NCBI RefSeq assembly: GCF_965262965.1
Contig: NZ_OZ253573.1
Location: 4,030,001 to 4,094,000 of the forward strand
From: Poriferisodalis sp965262965
GTDB lineage: Bacteria > Actinomycetota > Acidimicrobiia > Acidimicrobiales > Poriferisodalaceae
Direction of reading: 5' to 3'
DNA: 64,000 nucleotides
The notes beneath the pieces are model-generated. The model saw nothing but the letters and a program-made list of their open reading frames with translations. It did not search any database and was not told where the DNA came from. The position numbers and the translations under genes are program-made. Of this stretch, positions 27,111 through 35,554 are shown one piece after another (positions within the stretch are counted from its first letter, which is position 1; every line of letters starts with the position of its first letter).

Positions 27111-28072
27111 TCGGGGCGCAGCGCTCGCGATGGAGTGACCGAGCGACACTGCTGATGTATCAGGCGGGGGCTACCGCGGCTCGCGCCGTGCCGTTGTGGC
27201 TCGGCGAACGGCTTGCGGCGCTCGCGGGACCGCCGCTTTCCCGCCTCATGCCCGAGCGGCGAGCGCTCGTCGAACGACACCAGGCGAGGGCACGTCGATG
27301 GGCAATCGAACGCAGCGACGACAGCTCGGCTGGATCGAACGTCGTTGACGCGGCCGATGTGCGACGTGCGACCGATGCGGCATTCAGTTCGTACGCGCGC
27401 TACTGGCTCGAGTCATTCCGGCTGCCCGCGCTGAGCGAGGCGGCGCTGGACCGCGGTATCGAGGTGCCCGCGTATCAGCACGTGGAAGCGGCGCTCGAGC
27501 GCGGCAACGGCGTCATCTTGGCGTTGCCGCATCTCGGCGGCTGGGAATGGGCGGGATTCTGGATGGCCTCGGTGAACCGGCTGCCGATCACCGTGGTTGT
27601 CGAGCCGCTGGATCCTCCGGAGATGTTCGCCTGGTTCGCGCAATTCCGTGAGCGCCTCGGGATGCGGGTGGTGCCGCTTGGCCCGCAAGCGGGTCGGGAA
27701 GTGCTCGCAGCGCTGCGACGCAACGAGATCGTCTGCTTGCTGTGCGACCGCGACCTCACGAATGACGGTATCGAGGTCACTTTCGGGGACGAGCGCACGA
27801 CACTGCCAGCGGGTCCCGCCGTGCTGGCGCTTCGCTCTGGGGCGGCCCTGCTTCCGACCGCGGTGTATTTCCGGCGCGGCGGCGGGCATCTCGGTGTCGT
27901 GCGGCCGCCGTTGGACACGCAGCGACACGGTCGCTTCCGCGACAACGTTGCCGAGCTCACCCAGCAGCTCGCGGACGAGCTCGTCGAGCTGATCGTGTCG
28001 GAGCCGCATCAATGGCACCTGTTCAACCCCAACTGGCCGTCGGACGAGCCCGAGGGCGCATCAGGCTCCTGA
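27107..28072 (+). CDS. LpxL/PatA-type lipid acyltransferase (probable PIM acyltransferase)
   Basis: A 321-residue acyltransferase of the lauroyl-acyltransferase superfamily. The HX4E catalytic motif is ALPHLGGWEWAGF near residue 140, followed by LLCDRDLTNDGIEV and LPAGPAVLALRSGAALLP. In actinobacteria the member next to PI-phosphate synthase and PimA acylates phosphatidylinositol mannosides. The GTG start overlaps the previous stop; ATG at 27154 is an alternative. It would act at the inner face of the membrane with acyl-CoA as donor. Confidence 0.8.
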   Translation: MIGAQRSRWSDRATLLMYQAGATAARAVPLWLGERLAALAGPPLSRLMPERRALVERHQARARRWAIERSDDSSAGSNVVDAADVRRATDAAFSSYARYWLESFRLPALSEAALDRGIEVPAYQHVEAALERGNGVILALPHLGGWEWAGFWMASVNRLPITVVVEPLDPPEMFAWFAQFRERLGMRVVPLGPQAGREVLAALRRNEIVCLLCDRDLTNDGIEVTFGDERTTLPAGPAVLALRSGAALLPTAVYFRRGGGHLGVVRPPLDTQRHGRFRDNVAELTQQLADELVELIVSEPHQWHLFNPNWPSDEPEGASGS

Positions 28073-28176
28073 CCGCAACGACCACGCTGGCCCAGCGCGA
28101 GGGCACCACCTCTGCCGAGACGCGCCTAGCGTTTGCGGCTGTGAGGTTCGTCTCGCAAGGCTCGCTGTGCGTGTGC

Positions 28177-28303
28177 GGCTCCCCAGGCTCGCTGTGCTGA
28201 TGCGGCTCCCCAGGCTCGTTGTGCTGATGCGGCTCCCCAGGCTCGTTGTGCTGATGCGGCTCCCCAGGCTCGTTGTGCTGATGCGGCTCCCCAGGCTCGC
28301 CCG
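28177..28303 (+). repeat. 27-bp tandem repeat directly upstream of the PimA-like gene
   Basis: Four full copies and one partial copy of a 27-bp unit beginning GGCTCCCCAGGCTCG start at 28177, 28204, 28231, 28258 and 28285. The first copy differs by one base, and a more degenerate copy lies just before it (about 28150-28176). The array ends on the base before the ATG at 28304, so it fills the leader of that gene. Units are directly adjacent with no spacers, so this is not a CRISPR. Confidence 0.9.
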
Positions 28304-29434
28304 ATGAGAATCGGCATCATTTCGCCGTACAGCCTGACGAGCGCCGGAGGGGTCCAGGTGCAAGTGCTGGGCTTAGCACGCTCGCTGGCCGACCGAGGTC
28401 ACGCGGTGCGGGTGCTGGCACCGTGTGACGGCGCCCCACCCCAGACCGGCGTCACGCCGCTCGGTGCGAGCATTCCGACCTTCACAAACGGGTCCGTCGC
28501 ACCCATCGCCCCGGACTTCGCATGCACGCTGCGCACGGTGCGAGCGCTGCGCGACGAGGAATTCGATGTCTTGCACCTGCACGAGCCGCTGTGTCCAGGA
28601 CCGACCCAGACCGCATTGTTCCTGCGTTCAGCGCCGATCGTTGGCACCTGGCATGCAGCGGGCGAGAGCATGGCGTACTTGGTGCCGGGGACTCGTTGGC
28701 TGGCGTCCCGCATAGCAGTGCGGGCGGCGGTGTCTGCCGAAGCTGCGCAGATGGCCACCGACGGTGTCGGAGGCACGTACGAGGTCGTGTTCAACGGCGT
28801 CGAGCTGGATCGATTCGACGAAGCCACGGCGATGCGCGTCGGTGGGCCGACGATCGCCTACATCGGCCGACACGAGCCGCGCAAGGGCCTCACGGTGTTG
28901 CTCGACGCCATGTCGAAGCTCCCCGAGGGAGTGCGACTGTGGGTGATGTCGCGCGGACCCCAGACCGAGGAGTTGCAGCGCCGGTACCAGCACGATCACC
29001 GCATCGAATGGCTAGGTCCGGTCAGCGATGCCGAAAAGCTCGCGCGCATCAAGGGCGCTGACGTGTTCTGCGTGCCGTCGCTGCACGGCGAGAGCTTCGG
29101 CGTGGTGCTGCTGGAAGCCATGGCCGCCGGCACACCCGTCGTGGCGAGCGATCTGGCGGGCTATCGAAATGTGGCCCGCGTCGGCGACGAGGCCGAGCTC
29201 GTGCCGCCCGGCGATTCCGCCGTGCTGGCCAAGGCGCTCACGCGAGTGCTGGCTCAGCCCGACCGCGCAGCTGATCTCGTGGCCGCAGGCCGACAGCGTG
29301 CCGAGCAGTTCTCGATGGCACGTCTGGCGCAGACCTACCTCGACATCTACGAACGAGCAATCGACGGCCGCTCGGCCGCGTCGGGCGCCCAATTTTCCCG
29401 TCGCGGTTTCGATCATGGCGGTCCAATGGGTTGA
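28304..29434 (+). CDS. pimA: GT4 glycosyltransferase, PimA-like mannosyltransferase
   Basis: A 376-residue GT-B glycosyltransferase of family 4. The N-terminal domain has MRIGIISPYSLTSAGGVQVQ, the typical glycine-rich loop of PimA. The C-terminal donor domain has IGRHEPRKGLTVLLDA and the ESFGVVLLEAMAAGTPVVAS signature for the nucleotide-sugar. It is expected to transfer the first mannose from GDP-mannose to phosphatidylinositol. The two genes before it fit the same pathway. Its leader is the 27-bp tandem array, and the next gene starts immediately after its stop (TGAATG). Confidence 0.85.
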   Translation: MRIGIISPYSLTSAGGVQVQVLGLARSLADRGHAVRVLAPCDGAPPQTGVTPLGASIPTFTNGSVAPIAPDFACTLRTVRALRDEEFDVLHLHEPLCPGPTQTALFLRSAPIVGTWHAAGESMAYLVPGTRWLASRIAVRAAVSAEAAQMATDGVGGTYEVVFNGVELDRFDEATAMRVGGPTIAYIGRHEPRKGLTVLLDAMSKLPEGVRLWVMSRGPQTEELQRRYQHDHRIEWLGPVSDAEKLARIKGADVFCVPSLHGESFGVVLLEAMAAGTPVVASDLAGYRNVARVGDEAELVPPGDSAVLAKALTRVLAQPDRAADLVAAGRQRAEQFSMARLAQTYLDIYERAIDGRSAASGAQFSRRGFDHGGPMG

Positions 29435-30250
29435 ATGGGCGGCGTGGACCCGCTGTTCGTCATTTACCGAAGCCGCGCCGATCGCCTTGTGGCCGAGCTG
29501 TGGGCGGTCCACTTGGGGGCGGGAGCGATCCTCGGCGTCTTAGTTGCGGTTCTCAGCCCGCTCGACTGGTGGTCGATGCCGCTGGCGCTTGCGCTGGCGG
29601 GTGCCGTCGCGTTGTGGGGACACCGCGCAGGCGAGAAACGGCTTGCGACCGCACTGTGTCCCGAGGATTCGACGATGCTCGGGTCTGCTGGGGCACCGCG
29701 GTTGGCCAACATCGTCGACGGCTTGTGCCTGCTTGTCGGCGTCGAGGCACCTTCGCTGGTCGTCTCCGAGAGCCCAGCAGCCAACATCGCTGCGGTCGGC
29801 CGTCGATCCGATCAATCCACACTTGTCGTGACGCGCGGTCTCCTCGACTCGTTGAATCTCATCGAGCTTGAGGCCGCCGTCGCTCGTGTGCTGACACAGA
29901 TCCGCGATGGCCGCACCGCTTACATGACCACGGCGGTGACGACAGTGGGCCTGCCCGCACTCTGGTCGGTCGGCTTGCGGGGCATCGTGCGCTCTCGGCT
30001 GGAACGCGAGGCCAGCACCGGCAGCGATTTCGACGCCGATGCTGAGGCTGTGCGGCTGACCCGCTATCCGCCTGGGCTCGCCAACGCGCTCGAGTCGATG
30101 TCTGGGGTCGGTGTCGGGGTCGATGCGCCGGCGGTCACGTGGCCGCTGTGGCTGGCTGACCCGAGAGCCGCCACCAGCGCGGCACCCGACGCACTGCCCG
30201 ACTGCCGCGCAGACCTCGAGGCACGCGTCGCAGTGTTGCGCGAGTTCTGA
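29435..30250 (+). CDS. M48-like membrane protein lacking the HEXXH zinc motif
   Basis: A 271-residue protein related by eye to M48/HtpX-type peptidases: two membrane helices near residues 28-68, then PSLVVSESPAANIAAVG, then NLIELEAAVARVLTQIRDG and VRLTRYPPGLANALESM. In active M48 enzymes the segment after LEAAV carries His-Glu-x-x-His. Here the aligned residues are Arg-Val-Leu-Thr-Gln, so zinc proteolysis is unlikely. It may be a pseudoenzyme with a binding or regulatory role. It follows pimA with no gap. Confidence 0.6.
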   Translation: MGGVDPLFVIYRSRADRLVAELWAVHLGAGAILGVLVAVLSPLDWWSMPLALALAGAVALWGHRAGEKRLATALCPEDSTMLGSAGAPRLANIVDGLCLLVGVEAPSLVVSESPAANIAAVGRRSDQSTLVVTRGLLDSLNLIELEAAVARVLTQIRDGRTAYMTTAVTTVGLPALWSVGLRGIVRSRLEREASTGSDFDADAEAVRLTRYPPGLANALESMSGVGVGVDAPAVTWPLWLADPRAATSAAPDALPDCRADLEARVAVLREF

Positions 30251-30401
30251 GACCACCGCAGCGCTCGTACCGACCGGCATTGACGCGCAAGCTGGCTCTT
30301 GCGCACTGTTGCGGTGTGGGCCGCGCATGTCCTGCGGCATTGCAACCGGGCAAGCGGCGTTCGGGACGGACAATCCCGTCTGCGCTTCGAGAACCGGCTC
30401 G

Positions 30402-30413
30402 TACACTGACCCC
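30402..30413 (+). promoter_or_regulatory. Leaderless-type -10 element of pdxS
   Basis: TACACT at 30402-30407 is followed by six bases and then the pdxS ATG, with no Shine-Dalgarno sequence. No good -35 is visible at the usual distance. The rest of the 163-bp gap before pdxS shows nothing else I can name. Confidence 0.4.
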
Positions 30414-31361
30414 ATGAGCACAGGGTCCGCCGAAACCCCAACGCACGCCGCCGCGCCACAGGCGCCCGACGCCGCGCAGAACGCAGGCCTGACGGGGACA
30501 GTGCGCGTCAAGCGCGGTCTCGCCGACATGCTCCGCGGCGGCGTCATCATGGACGTCGTCACGCCCGAGCAGGCGAAGATTGCCGAAGATGCCGGGGCCG
30601 TCGCCGTCATGGCGCTCGAACGGGTGCCTGCCGACATCCGCCGAGACGGCGGTGTGGCCCGAATGAGCGACCCCGCGATGATCGAGGGCATCCAGGCCAT
30701 GGTCACGATTCCCGTCATGGCCAAGGCGCGCATCGGCCATTTCGCAGAGGCACAGGTGCTCGAAGCCCTCGGCGTCGACTACATCGACGAGTCCGAAGTG
30801 CTCACGCCTGCAGACGAAGCCCACCACATCGACAAGTGGGCGTTCACTGTGCCGTTTGTGTGCGGCGCCACGAACCTGGGCGAGGCGCTTCGGCGCATCT
30901 CCGAAGGCGCGTGCATGATCCGCTCGAAGGGCGAGGCAGGCACCGGCAACATCGTCGAAGCCGTCCGGCACCTGCGCTCCATCTGCGGCGACATCCGCAA
31001 GATCACCCAGGCAGATTCGGCCGAGCTGTTCGACTGGGCCAAGCAGCTGCGGTCGCCGCTTGGGCTGGTGCAAGAGATTGCCGAGACCGGGCGTTTGCCG
31101 GTGCCGATGTTCTGTGCGGGCGGCATTGCCACGCCAGCGGATGCCTCGCTGGTCATGCAGCTCGGCGCGGAAGCCGTGTTCGTCGGCTCGGGCATCTTCA
31201 AGAGCGAGGACCCGGGTCCGCGCGCCGAAGCGATCGTTGAGGCGACCACGCACTTCCGCGATGCCTCGGTGGTGGCCAAGGTGAGCCGCGGCCTCGGAAC
31301 ACCGATGAAGGGCCTCGAGATCGACACGCTCGAGACCAAGCTGGCCGAGCGCGGCTGGTAG
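30414..31361 (+). CDS. pdxS: Pyridoxal 5'-phosphate synthase, lyase subunit
   Basis: A 315-residue TIM-barrel enzyme that makes PLP from ribose 5-phosphate, glyceraldehyde 3-phosphate and ammonia. Conserved landmarks are RGLADMLRGGVIMDVV, the catalytic lysine region PVMAKARIGHF, FVCGATNLGEALRRI and the phosphate-binding end VSRGLGTPMKGLEID. The first 20 residues are a variable leader. It precedes pdxT, the ammonia-supplying glutaminase, across a short tandem-repeat region. Confidence 0.95.
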   Translation: MSTGSAETPTHAAAPQAPDAAQNAGLTGTVRVKRGLADMLRGGVIMDVVTPEQAKIAEDAGAVAVMALERVPADIRRDGGVARMSDPAMIEGIQAMVTIPVMAKARIGHFAEAQVLEALGVDYIDESEVLTPADEAHHIDKWAFTVPFVCGATNLGEALRRISEGACMIRSKGEAGTGNIVEAVRHLRSICGDIRKITQADSAELFDWAKQLRSPLGLVQEIAETGRLPVPMFCAGGIATPADASLVMQLGAEAVFVGSGIFKSEDPGPRAEAIVEATTHFRDASVVAKVSRGLGTPMKGLEIDTLETKLAERGW

Positions 31362-31373
31362 ACGCTGAGCACA

Positions 31374-31455
31374 GCGACGCCGCAAGGCGTGCCGACAAGC
31401 CCGGCGACGCCGCAAGGCGTGCCGACTAGCCCGGCGACGCCGCAAGGCGTGCCGC
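31374..31455 (+). repeat. 30-bp tandem repeat spanning the pdxT start
   Basis: Two full copies (31374-31403, 31404-31433) and a 22-bp partial third copy of a unit beginning GCGACGCCGCAAGGCGTGCC. Each copy carries a GTG codon in the pdxT frame (31389, 31419, 31449), so the repeat multiplies the possible start codons and would add a TSPATPQGVP decapeptide per copy. Full copies differ by one base. No spacers, so not a CRISPR. Confidence 0.85.
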
Positions 31456-32060
31456 TTGTCGGAGTCGTAGCGTTGCAGGGTGCTGCGGCTGAGCACGTTG
31501 CGGTACTTCGAAGCCTCGGCGCGGGCGCGATCGAAGTTCGCACACCAGCTGATCTCGACGGCGTCGACGCTGTCGTGCTGCCCGGCGGCGAGTCGACCAC
31601 GATGTCGCACCTGCTGCGGACCAGCGGCCTCTTTGATGCGCTCGAGCAGCGTCTGGCGGCGGGCATGCCCGCCTTCGGGACGTGCGCGGGCATGATCCTG
31701 TTGGCCGCCGAGGTGCTCGACGGCCGGCCGGATCAGCGTTCCTTCGGTGCCATCGACATTTCAGTGCGCCGAAACGCCTTCGGCCGCCAGGTAGCGAGCT
31801 TCGAAGCCGATGTGCCCACGGCTGGGTTGGACGAGCCGTTTCATGCCGTCTTCATCCGGGCGCCGTGGGTCGAGCGCACCGGCGACGATGTCGAGGTGCT
31901 CGCCATCGTTGTGCCCTCGAATTCGGCATCCGGCGCAGACGTGGTTCCTGTCTTGTGCCGATCCGGTCCGATCTTGGTCTCCAGCTTTCATCCCGAGCTG
32001 ACCGCAGACGACCGCATCCACAGGATCTTCTTGGAAATGGTCGCCACCGCAGGCACATAA
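31449..32060 (+). CDS. pdxT: Pyridoxal 5'-phosphate synthase, glutaminase subunit
   Basis: A 203-residue class I glutaminase that supplies ammonia to PdxS. Starting at GTG 31449 the protein reads MPLVGVVALQGAAAEH, the expected N-terminus. The PGGEST motif is at residues 45-50, the nucleophile Cys79 is in FGTCAGM, and the His181/Glu183 pair is in SSFHPELT. In-frame GTG codons at 31389 and 31419 would add 20 or 10 residues from the tandem repeat. No start has a clear ribosome-binding site, so the choice rests on family alignment. Confidence 0.9.
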   Translation: MPLVGVVALQGAAAEHVAVLRSLGAGAIEVRTPADLDGVDAVVLPGGESTTMSHLLRTSGLFDALEQRLAAGMPAFGTCAGMILLAAEVLDGRPDQRSFGAIDISVRRNAFGRQVASFEADVPTAGLDEPFHAVFIRAPWVERTGDDVEVLAIVVPSNSASGADVVPVLCRSGPILVSSFHPELTADDRIHRIFLEMVATAGT

Positions 32061-32157
32061 CGGGTGTGATGGTTGCGGTTGTCGCGGCCGCCGCCGTTCA
32101 GCGAGTGCGCGTCAGGCAGAATGTCCGGGCCAGCGCAGGTCACGAGGGAGGCCGGCC

Positions 32158-32922
32158 GTGTCAGGTCATTCCAAGTGGGCGACGATCAAGCATCGCAAGG
32201 GCGCTGTCGACAAGGCACGCGGGAAGCTCTTCGCGAAGCTGATCCGCCAGGTCGAAGTGGCAGCGCGCGAAGGCGGCGGCGACCTCGATTCCAACGCCAC
32301 GTTGCGCACCATGTACTACAAGGCCCGCGACAACTCCGTGCCGCTGGACACCATCGAGCGGGCGATCAAGCGAGGCACCGGCGAGTTGGAAGGCGTTTCG
32401 TACGAGCAGGTCCACTACGAGGGCTATGCGCCCGGCGGTGTCGCCATGTTCGTGGATGTGCTGACCGACAATCGCAATCGGACCGGTTCTGAGATCCGCA
32501 GCGTCTTTACGCGCGCGGGCGGCACGCTGGCCGAGCCAGGTGCAGTCGCGTGGCAGTTCCAGCGCACCGGCGTCGTCGTTGTGCCGGCCGAGCCTGACGG
32601 CGTCGCAGTCGACGAGGACGATTTGATGCTCGTTGCGCTCGACGCCGGGGCAGAGGACCTCGAGCGCGAAGGCGACATCTGGAGGGTCACGACCGTCCCC
32701 GGCGACACGATGGCGGTGCGCGAGGCCATCGAGGCCGCAGGCATCACGGTGAGCTCTGCCGACCTGACCTATGTCCCGCAGAACCTGATCGAGCTCACCG
32801 AGGCATCGGCGGCCAAGCAGGTCATGGCGGTGCTCGACGCACTCGACGATCACGACGACGTGCAGGGCGTCTACGCCAACTTCGACATCAGCGAGTCATT
32901 GCTCGAAACCATCGCAGGCTGA
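32158..32922 (+). CDS. yebC: YebC/PmpR family protein
   Basis: A 254-residue protein with the invariant start MSGHSKWATIKHRKGAVDKA and the conserved PPD-type regions TMYYKARDNSVPLDTIERAI and YEGYAPGGVAMFVDVLTDNR. Family members act as transcription regulators or as translation factors that help ribosomes through proline stretches. The GTG start has a GGGAGG site about ten bases upstream. It sits before ruvC, a widespread order in actinobacteria. Confidence 0.93.
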   Translation: MSGHSKWATIKHRKGAVDKARGKLFAKLIRQVEVAAREGGGDLDSNATLRTMYYKARDNSVPLDTIERAIKRGTGELEGVSYEQVHYEGYAPGGVAMFVDVLTDNRNRTGSEIRSVFTRAGGTLAEPGAVAWQFQRTGVVVVPAEPDGVAVDEDDLMLVALDAGAEDLEREGDIWRVTTVPGDTMAVREAIEAAGITVSSADLTYVPQNLIELTEASAAKQVMAVLDALDDHDDVQGVYANFDISESLLETIAG

Positions 32923-33026
32923 CCGCCGTGACGCCGGACCGCCCGGCGGAGGGCGGGCCATGTCTGGCGTGTGCGGGCCGGGTGCCATACACGAGCTGAG
33001 CCGCAGCGCTGGGTACGGTGGTACCG

Positions 33027-33569
33027 ATGTTCGTACTGGGGATCGACCCGGGCCTCTCACGCTGCGGGTATGGCGTCGTCGAGCAGGTACGAGCGACGGG
33101 TCCCGTCGCCAGCAGAACCGAAGCCGTGGCGCTCGGAGTGATCCGCACGCCGCCTGATCAGCCGGTGCCCGAGCGACTCGCTTCCCATCAGCGCGAGATA
33201 CAGGCGTTGATTGCGGAATTCGAACCGTCCGTCGTGGCCGTCGAGCGGGTGTTCTTTCAGTCGAATGCTCGGACCGCTATCGGCGTGGCGCAGGTGGCAG
33301 GGCTCGCAATGGCCGCAGCCGCCGCAGTCGGTGTCGAGGTCGTCGAGTACACGCCAACGCAGATCAAGCGGGCGGTTGCGGGATGGGGCGGCGCCGACAA
33401 GGACCAGATGCAGCGCATGGTCCAAGAACTGTTGCGCCTGCGGGAGCCGCCCCGGCCCGCCGACGCCGCTGACGCTGCGGCAGTGGCCCTCTGCCACCTG
33501 GCGCAGGCCCCGCTGCACGAGTTGGCTGCGCGCGGTGGCCCTCGCGTGCCCCAGGCCACACCCCGGTGA
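33027..33569 (+). CDS. ruvC: Holliday junction resolvase RuvC
   Basis: A 180-residue crossover-junction endonuclease with an RNase H fold. Its acidic site is Asp7 (LGIDPGLSRCGYG), Glu73 (AVERVFFQSNART) and Asp146/Asp149 (ADAADAAAVAL). ATG 33027 is preferred to GTG 33018 because the protein then begins MFVLGIDPG and TACGGT (33014-33019) lies 7 bases upstream. With RuvAB it resolves Holliday junctions in recombination repair. Confidence 0.95.
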   Translation: MFVLGIDPGLSRCGYGVVEQVRATGPVASRTEAVALGVIRTPPDQPVPERLASHQREIQALIAEFEPSVVAVERVFFQSNARTAIGVAQVAGLAMAAAAAVGVEVVEYTPTQIKRAVAGWGGADKDQMQRMVQELLRLREPPRPADAADAAAVALCHLAQAPLHELAARGGPRVPQATPR

Positions 33570-33621
33570 GCTGCGTGCATCGTCGGCCTAACGACGAGAG
33601 CTCCGGGGCGAGACAGCGACC

Positions 33622-34239
33622 ATGATCGGCTCGCTGCGCGGTGCGCTGCTCGACAAGGATCCCTCTGGCGAACTGCTCATTGAGGTTGGCGGGGTGGGGT
33701 ATCGCGTCACGGTTGCCCCGTCGACGCTGGCTGGCGCCGGAGCGATCGGCGAGGAGTGCTTCGTTCACGTGCACCATCACGTGCGCGAGGACACCTCAGA
33801 TCTCTACGGCTTCCCCCAGCTGGACGAGCGGCACTGTTTCGAGGCGCTGCTCACCGCGCACGGTGTCGGTCCTGCCCTCGCCCTTGCGGTGCTCAGCCAC
33901 CTCCCGCCCGACGAGCTTCGCCGTGCCGTCGCCGCTGACGACGCAGCGGCGCTCGAGCTGGTGCCCGGCATCGGCGCGAAGACGTCCAAGCGCATGGTGC
34001 TCGACCTCAAGAACCGGTTGGGCGTGCCTGAATTGGCGATCACGGGCACGCCCGCGGGGTCGGGGGGCGGAGCGGCCTCTGCTGCCGCCGAAGTCCGCAC
34101 GGCGCTCGCACAGATGGGCTTCGGGCCCGCCGAGGTGCGAGATGCAATGGCAGCCGTGACCGCCGCCGCCGCAGCCGACGCGGACGCCGACGTCGCTGCT
34201 CTGCTGCGTGTGGCGCTGCGGGAGCTCGGTCCCCGATGA
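33622..34239 (+). CDS. ruvA: Holliday junction DNA helicase subunit RuvA
   Basis: A 205-residue junction-binding subunit: N-terminal OB domain (MIGSLRGALLDKDPSGELLI), the helix-hairpin-helix pair (LLTAHGVGPALALAVLS and LVPGIGAKTSKRMVLDLK), an alanine-rich linker and the C-terminal three-helix domain that contacts RuvB (VRTALAQMGFGPAEVRDAM). It is 52 bp after ruvC, and its stop overlaps the ruvB start (ATGA). Confidence 0.95.
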   Translation: MIGSLRGALLDKDPSGELLIEVGGVGYRVTVAPSTLAGAGAIGEECFVHVHHHVREDTSDLYGFPQLDERHCFEALLTAHGVGPALALAVLSHLPPDELRRAVAADDAAALELVPGIGAKTSKRMVLDLKNRLGVPELAITGTPAGSGGGAASAAAEVRTALAQMGFGPAEVRDAMAAVTAAAAADADADVAALLRVALRELGPR

Positions 34240-35489
34240 GCGCCGAGACAGCGCGAACCGAGGCGTACCGACGCGAGGACCGCGTCGATCGATCAGAGCT
34301 GACGGACCCCGTGCGCACTCCAGAGGACGACCGCAGTCCCGACGAGGAGGCCAGCCTGCGGCCGCGCACGCTTGACGAGTTCATCGGTCAGCCTGAACTG
34401 CGCGAACACATCACCATCACCTTGCACGCCGCGGTCGCTCGCGCTCAGCCCCCCGACCATCTGCTGTTCGCCGGACCGCCGGGCCTCGGCAAGACGACCC
34501 TCGCCGGAATCATCGCGGCAGAGCTGGGCGCAGTACTGCACATCACCTCGGGGCCGGCGATCGAGCGTGCCGGCGACCTCGCTGCGATGCTGACGAACCT
34601 CGCCGACGGCGATGTGCTGTTCATCGACGAGATCCATCGCCTGCCCAAGGTGGTCGAAGAGGTCCTGTATCCGGCGATGGAGGATTTCGCAATCGACATC
34701 GTGCTCGGCAAGGGACCTGCTGCGCGTTCAATCCGCTTTGATCTGCCGCGTTTCACGCTGGTGGGTGCCACCACCCGGACGGGTCTCATCTCTGGCCCGC
34801 TGCGTGATCGCTTCGGTCTCGTCGAGCGGCTCGACTACTACTCCGCCGATGATCTGGCCGCCATCGTGCGACGGGCGGCATCCATCTTGGGCGTGCGCAT
34901 CGATTCCGAAGGTGGCGCAGAGATTGCGACGCGCAGCCGGGGCACGCCGCGTATCGCGAATCGGCTGCTGCGCCGAGTCCGTGACTACGCCGAGGTGCGT
35001 GCTGACGGAGCCGTCGACGCCGCTGTGGCCAAAGCAGGCCTGGCGGTATTCGGAGTGGACGACCTCGGTCTCGACAAGGTGGACCGGGCGATCCTCGACG
35101 CTCTCGCAATCACCCACGCAGGCCGGCCGCTGGGACTGTCCACGCTGTCGATCACGGTGGGCGAGCAGGCCGAGACCGTCGAGGACGTCTATGAGCCGTT
35201 CCTCATCCAGCAGGGACTCGTTCAGCGCACCCCCCGCGGACGCATCGCCACCGCTGCGGCATATGCCCACCTTGGCGTCGCCGTTCCACTGTCGCTCGAA
35301 GCGCTCGCGGAGCCGCGCGACGAGCGAATCGAGGCCACCCTGTTTGAGCAAGCTTCGCCGCAGCCCGAATCCCAAGCTGCGTCCGGTGGCGAGCCCGAAT
35401 CGGGGTCCCCCGATGAGCCAGCGCAGGCGTCTGGGGCCAAGTCGGAGTCCGCGCCCGAGCGTCCGCAGACCGACGAAACGCCTTGGTGA
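34236..35489 (+). CDS. ruvB: Holliday junction branch-migration ATPase RuvB
   Basis: A 417-residue AAA+ motor. Walker A is FAGPPGLGKTTLA, Walker B is VLFIDEIHRL, sensor 1 is VGATTRTGLIS, and the C-terminal winged-helix region includes PFLIQQGLVQRTPRGR. The N-terminal extension of about 35 residues and the C-terminal tail of about 60 residues, rich in Ser, Pro and Glu, are longer than usual and probably disordered. It is coupled to ruvA by a 4-bp overlap. Confidence 0.95.
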   Translation: MSAETARTEAYRREDRVDRSELTDPVRTPEDDRSPDEEASLRPRTLDEFIGQPELREHITITLHAAVARAQPPDHLLFAGPPGLGKTTLAGIIAAELGAVLHITSGPAIERAGDLAAMLTNLADGDVLFIDEIHRLPKVVEEVLYPAMEDFAIDIVLGKGPAARSIRFDLPRFTLVGATTRTGLISGPLRDRFGLVERLDYYSADDLAAIVRRAASILGVRIDSEGGAEIATRSRGTPRIANRLLRRVRDYAEVRADGAVDAAVAKAGLAVFGVDDLGLDKVDRAILDALAITHAGRPLGLSTLSITVGEQAETVEDVYEPFLIQQGLVQRTPRGRIATAAAYAHLGVAVPLSLEALAEPRDERIEATLFEQASPQPESQAASGGEPESGSPDEPAQASGAKSESAPERPQTDETPW

Positions 35490-35554
35490 CGTTCCGACAT
35501 ATCTGGACCGCGCTTGCGCAGGTGCCGCGAGGCCCGACGTAGCCTCGCCGGGCG

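Noticed and set aside
28177..28303. CRISPR array
   Set aside because: The 27-bp units are directly adjacent with no spacers, and no cas genes are present.
31374..31455. CRISPR array or riboswitch before pdxT
   Set aside because: Units are adjacent and lie inside or beside coding sequence; no aptamer-like structure is apparent.
30135..31610. 491-codon minus-strand frame opposite pdxS
   Set aside because: Antisense shadow spanning three genes and a repeat, His/Arg-rich, no motif.
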